Shown piece by piece: positions 1 through 5,842 of a stretch of DNA of 12,373 nucleotides; position 1 is the stretch's first letter, and each line of letters opens with the position of its first letter. The DNA is from Sphingomonadales bacterium (lineage in GTDB: Bacteria > Bacteroidota > Bacteroidia > UBA7662): contig VHAW01000044.1 in assembly GCA_016872225.1 (NCBI GenBank), forward strand, positions 1-12,373, given 5' to 3'. The position numbers and the translations under genes are program-made. The notes beneath the pieces were generated by a model. It worked only from the letters and a program-made list of their open reading frames with translations. It was not told the origin of the DNA and made no database searches.

Positions 1-512
1 AACAATCTAGGCAAGGAGCGCTCGTACAAGCGCCAACGCCATGACTCCAAGACGAAATATAATTTTCTCATCCAACTGGATGCCGAATCGGCTTGCATGC
101 TGTAATAATTTGATTCGATGTTATGAGATCGAACCCAGATTACCCTGTTTTTTAAGGCAGAGGCGCGTAATAAATCCGCGCATTGCCAGCCTTCGATCAA
201 GATAGGGCCAGGCTCGCATGCAATGTTGCGAACCAAGTCACCGGAGGTACGGGAAACCATTGCCCATGGCCGTGTGTCGTAAGGTCCTACAAACCATCTT
301 CGTGGATAACAACGAAGGGAAGCAACCCGCTGATGCCAATCCGGGAATTTACCTGAACGCAACACCGAAGGCCAAACGAAGGCATGGACATGCAATACCA
401 CTCCCAATTCCAAAAGAACACGAATTTTGGTATCCACCTCTTCGGTCCCTCCGTACAAGGGGGACAATGGAAGGTCAAAACAGACCAAATGCAGGACCGA
501 AACAGACCGCAT
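1..512 (-). CDS. GT4-type glycosyltransferase, N-terminal part, cut by the window edge
   Basis: Reading the minus strand from an ATG at 512-510 gives 170 codons without a stop, open at the left edge, so the C-terminal half is missing. The product resembles the N-terminal Rossmann half of GT-B fold (GT4-type) glycosyltransferases common in Bacteroidota. It opens with a hydrophobic strand (VSVLHLV, residues 4-10), then the acceptor-side loop ending YGG (20-22), and has HAFVW near 43-47. A later strand leads to VRSHNIESNYY (127-137), the R-x-HNIE motif of this group. The start codon overlaps the ftsE stop (TAATG), implying translational coupling. Such enzymes transfer sugars from nucleotide donors to polysaccharide or lipid acceptors. 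The donor-binding C-terminal domain is outside the window, so substrate cannot be inferred. Tryptophan and arginine are plentiful near the visible end. The family call is fairly secure; the specific role is unknown. Confidence 0.82.
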   Translation of the reverse strand, partial: MRSVSVLHLVCFDLPLSPLYGGTEEVDTKIRVLLELGVVLHVHAFVWPSVLRSGKFPDWHQRVASLRCYPRRWFVGPYDTRPWAMVSRTSGDLVRNIACEPGPILIEGWQCADLLRASALKNRVIWVRSHNIESNYYSMQADSASSWMRKLYFVLESWRWRLYERSLPRL

Positions 513-1279
513 TAATCCAAAAAGGACGGATTCGTGGGAACGCCAGCGATATTGCCGGCTTTCTTTAGGCTCGAATCTTCGGCTTGGCCTTTTCCAGCAG
601 GTTCAAACAAGATACCCCCCAAATCCGTCAAGGTCCCCCCAGCGCATCGGACCACCCGGGCCGGAAATCGGTCAATAGTGAGGTAATCATGCGTAGATAT
701 GACCAAAGCAGTACCCTTGCGGTTGATTTCAACCAACAAAGCCAAAATTTCTTCCGAACTATCGGGATCCAATTGCCCAGTAGGCTCGTCAGCAAGGAGC
801 AAACCAGGTTTATTCAAAAGAGCCCTACCCACCGAAAGCCGTTGTTGCTCCCCTCCCGAAAGTCGATGAGGCCACTCTTTCTGTTTGCCTTCCAGACCAA
901 CCAATGCCAGGACCTCTTCAATACGTTGGGCTTTGGAACTCCCCTCTTTCCAGCCCGTGGCGGTCAAGACAAAATCCAAATTCTCCTCCACCGTCCTGTC
1001 AGTAAGCAATTGAAAACTCTGAAAAATAACCCCAATTCGACGACGTAACCCCGCCCTTTGGCTGAGTGGTAAGGTCAAAAGATCAATTCCTTGAATCTCG
1101 GCTTTCTGTCCTGAAAGCGGTATTTCTCCGATGAGCGCATTGATCAGGGTGGATTTACCCTCTCCGCTTTTGCCAACCAAATAAAGCATTTCGCCGCCTT
1201 GGAGGGTCAAATCAACATGATTTAGAATGGTCACTGCGCCGTACGCAATGCGGACTCTCTGAAGTTCTAGGGCATTCAT
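512..1279 (-). CDS. ftsE: FtsE, cell-division ABC transporter ATP-binding protein
   Basis: This 255-residue ATPase has the full ABC set: Walker A GKSGEGKST (36-44), Q-loop glutamine in FQSFQLL (Q87), signature LSGGEQQR (140-147), Walker B LLLADEP (160-166), a D-loop (LDPDSS) and the H-loop STHD (H197). TDRTVEENLDFVL (93-105) and the ATGWK that follows closely match Bacteroidota FtsE. FtsE pairs with the membrane protein FtsX at the inner face of the cytoplasmic membrane, where the complex controls peptidoglycan hydrolases during division. The ATG at 1279-1277 is preceded by a GAGGG ribosome-binding site. No ftsX lies beside it; to my knowledge the two genes are often separated in this phylum. 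After FPARVVRCAGGTL the protein carries about 40 extra residues of low-conservation tail, longer than a typical FtsE end. A general LolD/MacB-like exporter ATPase is the alternative. Confidence 0.85.
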   Translation of the reverse strand: MNALELQRVRIAYGAVTILNHVDLTLQGGEMLYLVGKSGEGKSTLINALIGEIPLSGQKAEIQGIDLLTLPLSQRAGLRRRIGVIFQSFQLLTDRTVEENLDFVLTATGWKEGSSKAQRIEEVLALVGLEGKQKEWPHRLSGGEQQRLSVGRALLNKPGLLLADEPTGQLDPDSSEEILALLVEINRKGTALVISTHDYLTIDRFPARVVRCAGGTLTDLGGILFEPAGKGQAEDSSLKKAGNIAGVPTNPSFLD

Positions 1280-1382
1280 GCCCTCAAATTTCTACAAAAA
1301 ATCACCATATGAGATGGAATCTAGTTTATTTTTGAACCTTGTCGAAGACGTTTTTTATCCTCCATCCAGGAATTTATTCATC
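1280..1382. promoter_or_regulatory. Divergent intergenic region between ftsE and the OmpA/TPR gene
   Basis: These 103 bases separate two divergently transcribed genes and must hold both promoters unless these lie inside coding sequence. On the plus strand TATTTTTG at 1327-1334 fits the Bacteroidota -7 consensus TAnnTTTG, but no TTTG-like -33 box sits at the expected distance, so it is only a candidate. AGGAA at 1368-1372 is a plausible ribosome-binding site ten bases before the ATG at 1383. I found no clear minus-strand -7 box and no obvious operator palindrome. Confidence 0.4.
1281..1285 (-). promoter_or_regulatory. Ribosome-binding site of ftsE
   Basis: On the minus strand GAGGG lies one base upstream of the ftsE ATG at 1279. 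Spacing is tight, but the purine run supports this start. It also argues that the divergent plus-strand gene does not begin at the overlapping ATG at 1278. Confidence 0.45.
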
Positions 1383-3191
1383 ATGAAATACACCCGAATC
1401 CTCCTTTTTTGGCTCGCTACAGGTTTGCTCTTCTTTCAATCGCCCACCCAAAGTGTCTCCCAGCCTGCCAAGACGGTTTCGAAGGCCGTGATTGAAACTT
1501 GCCAGAATGCCATTTTCAAAACCGTGCCAGAGCGCCCTTTCCGAATCGGGGACAACATTCCTTTCAAAATTCAGATTCAATTCCGCAATTTCCCCTACCA
1601 AAAGAACACGCAAATTATCATTAGCCCGGAAGTCCATTTTCAAAAACGGATTTTGCCGTTAGCAACCATGAGATTTCTGGCCGTTACCGATGCCCAAAGC
1701 ATTCCAGAAAATACCGAGGAAGAAACCATGGCCTTGCTTACCCGTCGAGGAGACTACAATTTCGAGCATGAAGTGTTCTTCCCTTACGAGCCAGGTGTAG
1801 AGTCCGCTACCTTGGAGGCCAGGGTCACCATCATTGAAGGTTCCATCAGTCAAGAATTGCCTTTAATCCGTATAAGCAGCAGGGGCTTCTCAAGCTTTAG
1901 TCGATTACTAGAGCCTACCCTCGAATTGATGGATTTGGATTACGAGAAAGAGAAATTGTGTGTAAAGGAATCCTACAAAATTCTTTATCCCGCGAACCAA
2001 TATGATTTAAGCTACGGTTTGAATCAAGCGACAATCTCCAACCTCATGAGTTCTCTCCAAAGTTCGAAAGAAATTCTGGAAATTCAAATTACCAGCAGCG
2101 CATCTCCAGATGGTGAATCCAAAGAGAATGAGAATTTGGCATTTAAGAGGATGGAATCCGTCCATAAGCTCGTGGTCCGCGAACTTATGACAAGGACTGT
2201 AAACCCCATGAAATCAGACGAAGTTTTTGGTCAAGGTTTCATCGCTTCCCGCTGGAATGAGCAACCTTGGGATTCTTTGCTGACCTTCCTTTCTCCTAAA
2301 CAATTTAAAGGATATGCCAAGCTTAAAGATATTCTAAACGAGGAAAGTACTCTTTCCTCCAAGAAGGAAAAGCTGGAAAAAATGCTAAATGAATACCCCA
2401 TCCTCCCGGAAATATATTTCCCAATGCTTAGGAATTGCAACGTAGAAATTCTTAGCACCCCCTCTGACCAAAGTATTATTGCAGATTTGCAGCAATTTGT
2501 CAAAGGTAAACTTCCCAAGAACACATCTTGTACACGACTGATCCAAATGGCACTTGCCGCTGAATCTACCTCCCTAAGTATTAAACTTTATCAAAAGGCC
2601 ATTGCATCGTATCCCGAAGATTACAGGGCCCATTTCAAGTTAGGAATGATTCATTATCAGGAACAAAAGTATTCAGATGCCGAACAGGCCTTTCAGCAAG
2701 CTGCTTTGCTCAACCCTAAGTCAGCCGAATCCTTCAATAACCTTGGTGCAAGCCAAGCCATGTTACGGAAATATTCCAGCTCCCTAATGAATTTTGAGCG
2801 TGCCGAAGGATTACAAAGCCCAAGCTTATCCAATAAGGCCTACGCCGCTTCGCAAATGGGGCGCTTTCAAGAAGCCTTGGATTGGTACGGCAACGAAGCC
2901 GCCATTAACAGGGCTGTATGTCATCTTGGCTTGGAGCAAGGACTTCAAGCGGTTCGTGTCTTGCAAGAACATGAGGATGCGACAGCCCAATCATTATATT
3001 TGATGGCCATCTCTGGTGCACATATCAATGACATCGCCCTTGTTTGCGAAAGTCTTAAAGCGGCAATCGCCAAGGATATCCAGTACAGGGAATCGGCCAA
3101 AACGGAAGCTGAGTTTAATGCGTACCGTAACAATACACAATTCAGAGAGGCAATGAAATTACCAACAACCTACATACGGTCCAATCCGTAA
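1383..3191 (+). CDS. Exported OmpA-like/TPR repeat protein (paralogue A)
   Basis: I chose the ATG at 1383 (602 residues) because it begins a clear signal peptide: basic MKYTR, a hydrophobic stretch at about 6-19, then a polar region with likely cleavage near 25-29. The in-frame ATG at 1278 would put 35 non-signal residues in front and overlap ftsE. There is no lipobox. Residues about 40-180 look like a beta-rich region of unknown family. Residues about 195-265 form a degenerate OmpA-like domain with SASPDGE (239-245), where the usual RA pair reads RM (256-257). A linker of about 283-356 contains ESTLSSKKEKL and ends in PMLRN. TPR-like helical repeats fill about 390-560, with typical A/G/Y spacing around 412-450. 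It matches the downstream lipoprotein along its whole length, including a shared C-terminal ending. A periplasmic or outer-membrane-associated scaffold is likely; exact function is unknown. Confidence 0.8.
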   Translation: MKYTRILLFWLATGLLFFQSPTQSVSQPAKTVSKAVIETCQNAIFKTVPERPFRIGDNIPFKIQIQFRNFPYQKNTQIIISPEVHFQKRILPLATMRFLAVTDAQSIPENTEEETMALLTRRGDYNFEHEVFFPYEPGVESATLEARVTIIEGSISQELPLIRISSRGFSSFSRLLEPTLELMDLDYEKEKLCVKESYKILYPANQYDLSYGLNQATISNLMSSLQSSKEILEIQITSSASPDGESKENENLAFKRMESVHKLVVRELMTRTVNPMKSDEVFGQGFIASRWNEQPWDSLLTFLSPKQFKGYAKLKDILNEESTLSSKKEKLEKMLNEYPILPEIYFPMLRNCNVEILSTPSDQSIIADLQQFVKGKLPKNTSCTRLIQMALAAESTSLSIKLYQKAIASYPEDYRAHFKLGMIHYQEQKYSDAEQAFQQAALLNPKSAESFNNLGASQAMLRKYSSSLMNFERAEGLQSPSLSNKAYAASQMGRFQEALDWYGNEAAINRAVCHLGLEQGLQAVRVLQEHEDATAQSLYLMAISGAHINDIALVCESLKAAIAKDIQYRESAKTEAEFNAYRNNTQFREAMKLPTTYIRSNP

Positions 3192-3203
3192 TCTCACTGC
3201 TTT

Positions 3204-3980
3204 TTGTTGCATTACTGTTGCGTCGTTTCAGTCGCCATTCGTGCGGAACCCCGGCATCAGGCCGAACAAATCAGCCAGGCCTTATGGGGTGAGGCCTTAG
3301 AAATTTTGAATTTTTCCAACGAATGGGCTCGTATTCAGTGCACTTGGGATGGTTATTCGGGTTGGATACCGTGCAAAGCCATTATGCTCTGTTCAAGTTT
3401 GGAAGAAAGTGCCTGGACCATTTCTAGTGACTTTGCTCAAGTTCTCGATCTCAAAGACGGTTCCGTGTTATTGCTAAGCATGGGAAGCCGCCTTCGTTCA
3501 GCGCTATTGCCCAAAGGCTTTCAAATGCTCTCCGGGTCTGCCGTTGATCATGAGTCGTACACCAAAAATCAAGCGGTCAGCCTTCGGGAAATAGGCCTAC
3601 CGTGGCTAGGTACCCCCTACTTGTGGGGTGGTAGAAGCCGGTTTGGTATTGATTGCTCGGGCTTTACCCAGATGATCATGGCTCGTTTTGGTCATGCCAT
3701 ACCCCGTGACGCCAAGGAACAATGGGCAATGGCCCCTCAACGTATCCAAAAGCCAGAATACGATGTCTTTGAGGAAGGCCAGCTTGCTTTTTTTGGGCCA
3801 TCCTTGGATCGAATCAGCCACGTTGGCATCGTGCTTGGTCCGGACACTATTTTGCACGCCTCCGGAAGGGTCCGCATAGACCGTTTAAGCCAACAGGGTA
3901 TATCCTTGGAGATTCCAGACACTAACCGGTCGACAAAGCTAATGACCCATACTATTCAAGGAATTGCAACGTATAAATAG
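3204..3980 (+). CDS. SH3b-NlpC/P60 cysteine peptidase, likely muropeptide endopeptidase
   Basis: The 258-residue product has an N-terminal SH3b-like domain (RAEP at 13-16, LWGE at 27-30, WDGYSGW at 48-54). A C-terminal NlpC/P60 domain follows: PYLWGGRS at 138-145, catalytic Cys151 in DCSGF, His206 in SHVGI and third polar residue His218 in HASGRVRID. This arrangement resembles YkfC-type gamma-D-glutamyl-L-diamino-acid endopeptidases, which trim peptidoglycan peptides. The reading frame opens right after the stop of the upstream gene, in the same frame, and contains no ATG before residue 61. The start is therefore TTG at 3204 or 3207, 12 or 15 bases after that stop. No signal peptide is possible, so a cytoplasmic recycling role is favoured over wall hydrolysis. 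It is probably co-transcribed with the gene before it. Family call is strong; exact start and substrate are inferred. Confidence 0.87.
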   Translation: MLHYCCVVSVAIRAEPRHQAEQISQALWGEALEILNFSNEWARIQCTWDGYSGWIPCKAIMLCSSLEESAWTISSDFAQVLDLKDGSVLLLSMGSRLRSALLPKGFQMLSGSAVDHESYTKNQAVSLREIGLPWLGTPYLWGGRSRFGIDCSGFTQMIMARFGHAIPRDAKEQWAMAPQRIQKPEYDVFEEGQLAFFGPSLDRISHVGIVLGPDTILHASGRVRIDRLSQQGISLEIPDTNRSTKLMTHTIQGIATYK

Positions 3981-4019
3981 CCTATACCCGAAGATTTCTC
4001 TCAAGCCAACAGTTTTCCT

Positions 4020-4027
4020 TACTTTTG
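4020..4027 (+). promoter_or_regulatory. Bacteroidota-type -7 element (TACTTTTG) before the OmpA/TPR lipoprotein gene
   Basis: TACTTTTG followed by C matches the TAnnTTTG -7 consensus of Bacteroidota. It lies 15 bases before the ATG at 4043, which would give a leader of roughly ten bases. No good TTTG -33 box is visible at the usual spacing (TTTC at 3995-3998 is the nearest). The element implies that the lipoprotein gene can be transcribed apart from the two genes upstream, and that the TTG at 4025 is not the start codon. Confidence 0.5.
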
Positions 4028-4042
4028 CAAAAAAATGATATA

Positions 4043-5836
4043 ATGTACCATAAACCTTTCTCCAAAATCTTTGCACCGTGTTTGGTCTTGTCCCTTTTGA
4101 CATTGGCAGGATGCAGAAAACCATTCCATCTGGATCAATCCGCAGTTACGGTTGAAATGCCCACCGAGCCTGTAACGCTGCACGGAGATCATACCGAACT
4201 CAAAGTGGCCTATAGTATTGCCCCGAAAGCTTTTGTTCCCAAGGGTGTTGCAGTGGCAAAGTTGATCCAAATCAAAGGCAACGAGTCCACTGAAATAGCA
4301 CGTGATGTTTGGACAGGACCTAAAGTCAATGGAGTGAAAGGTCGTAAAATCGATCCAAAGAAAGGTGGAAATGCGGACCTTGGATTCAAAGCGCCCACCA
4401 AGGATGAACCTAATCTTTCCGAATATTGGTTAGAGTTCATTTCCTTCTCCGGGACAACCTCACAAATCAAAAAATCAAAGAAATTTTTGGAGGAAAAAAC
4501 GTACGATAAAGCCCCAAAAAAATCGTATCAATTTCGAATTAAACTCACCGAGGGCCTCAGCCTACTTTCCAGGACAGGACAAGTGATCAGTACCCCGATA
4601 ACGATTCCCGCACGGTTTGTGGCCGACACCATCGAACCCTTTGAAGCCACTATTTATTTTGAGCTTAACAAATCTTTGATTCGAGAAAGCGAACGTAAAA
4701 GAAAGGAAATTCTTCAGCTGGCCGATTTTCTGAGTAAAACCAAAGAAATTCTCAAAATAGAAGTGAACGGCTACGCTTCGCCGGATGGTGAAATCCAATT
4801 CAACAACGAGTTGGCTGATGAAAGAGCCACTGAGGCAGGAAAATTTGTCATCAACGCCTTGCGTTTAAGTCAAGGTTTGAAGGACATTCAGTTCGACTTG
4901 AATAATTCCAAGCTTTACATCCAAAACAAGGGTACCGAAGATTGGAAAGGATTGTTGCGGGGTATTGAATTTGCCCGTATTCCGCAGAAGGATCAGGTAA
5001 GAAGCATCATCGAGAATTCGACTTTAAGCAGCTCAGAAAAACAATCTCAGCTTAAAGGCATGCACGCTTCCTGGGAAATCATCGCGGAAGATTACCTTCC
5101 ACCCCTTCGCAGGGCCAATATGGTCATCAACACCAAAGTTCCACCCCGGACTTTCGAGGAGCGTATGGAGCTTATACGGATGAAATCTTCGGAGATATCC
5201 GCTTCAGAAATGCTCGCCACCTCTGAACAAGTCACTAACATGATGCAGCGATCTGAAATTTTGGAAATGACCAAAAGTCAATACCCATCTGATCATCGTG
5301 CATACAACAACCTGGCCGTGATAGATATTGAAAGTGGTCGTTTGGAAACAGCTGCGCGAAATTTGGATGCGGCCGCTGAGGCTGACCCCAGCTCCCCGGA
5401 AGTCCTTCATAACCAAGCCTGGATTGCCTACCTCCAAAAAGACTGGTTCAAAATGAATTTAGTGATCAAACGGACTCGAAGCAATGGTCAAAGACTTCCA
5501 GAATTTGAAGCTTTGATGGCCATCAGGTCTGGTAAATACTCCGAAGCAATCGAGGCCTTAAACGGCCAAGCGCAGCATCCTCTTTTGGCGCTGGCCTACT
5601 GTCTCAATCGTGATTACAACGCCGCAACCAAAGCCATGCAAGGACTTGACCGTCAAAACCCCAATGTTTTGTATCTAAGCGCTGTGGTGGCAGCCCGAAG
5701 CAACAATTCATCAGTGGTGCAGCGGGATCTCGAAGCCCTGGTAGCGAGCAACCCACAAGTTAAAGGCACACTGCTTGCGGATCCTGAATTTGCACAATTC
5801 CGTCAGGAAGCTTTCTTTAAGAATTTGACCCTGTAA
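4043..5836 (+). CDS. OmpA-like/TPR lipoprotein (paralogue B)
   Basis: The ATG at 4043 gives 597 residues with a lipoprotein signal: basic start, hydrophobic core at about 10-22 and lipobox L-A-G-C with Cys24 as the lipidation site. An in-frame TTG at 4025 overlaps a promoter-like element and was rejected. A region rich in lysine and beta-type sequence (about 45-195) precedes an OmpA-like domain at about 202-272: TIYFELNKSLI, then NGYASPDGE (242-250) and LADERATE (257-264). The usual GHTD aspartate is replaced by the ASPDG variant, while the RA arginine is kept. A linker (about 293-362) has DWKGLL and LPPLRRANM, a pattern seen with OmpA-type proteins of Bacteroidota. TPR-like repeats span about 405-560. 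The protein is probably anchored to a membrane facing the periplasm and may contact peptidoglycan and partner proteins. It is a full-length paralogue of the gene at 1383-3191; function is otherwise unknown. Confidence 0.83.
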   Translation: MYHKPFSKIFAPCLVLSLLTLAGCRKPFHLDQSAVTVEMPTEPVTLHGDHTELKVAYSIAPKAFVPKGVAVAKLIQIKGNESTEIARDVWTGPKVNGVKGRKIDPKKGGNADLGFKAPTKDEPNLSEYWLEFISFSGTTSQIKKSKKFLEEKTYDKAPKKSYQFRIKLTEGLSLLSRTGQVISTPITIPARFVADTIEPFEATIYFELNKSLIRESERKRKEILQLADFLSKTKEILKIEVNGYASPDGEIQFNNELADERATEAGKFVINALRLSQGLKDIQFDLNNSKLYIQNKGTEDWKGLLRGIEFARIPQKDQVRSIIENSTLSSSEKQSQLKGMHASWEIIAEDYLPPLRRANMVINTKVPPRTFEERMELIRMKSSEISASEMLATSEQVTNMMQRSEILEMTKSQYPSDHRAYNNLAVIDIESGRLETAARNLDAAAEADPSSPEVLHNQAWIAYLQKDWFKMNLVIKRTRSNGQRLPEFEALMAIRSGKYSEAIEALNGQAQHPLLALAYCLNRDYNAATKAMQGLDRQNPNVLYLSAVVAARSNNSSVVQRDLEALVASNPQVKGTLLADPEFAQFRQEAFFKNLTL

Positions 5837-5842
5837 TATTGA

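Noticed and set aside
287..478. Minus-strand 63-codon frame starting at 478
   Set aside because: It is a different frame inside the GT4 glycosyltransferase gene, whose own frame shows clear family motifs and the TAATG junction with ftsE.
218..1048. Plus-strand open frames of 83-154 codons opposite the glycosyltransferase and ftsE
   Set aside because: They lie antisense to well-supported genes and their translations have no domain-like pattern.
1278..1382. N-terminal extension of paralogue A from the ATG at 1278
   Set aside because: It would bury the signal peptide behind 35 residues and overlap the ftsE start codon. The ATG at 1383 gives a normal signal peptide.
3981..4042. Small RNA or riboswitch in the gap before the lipoprotein gene
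   Set aside because: The 62 bases show no convincing stem-loop or known riboswitch core; only a promoter-like box was seen.
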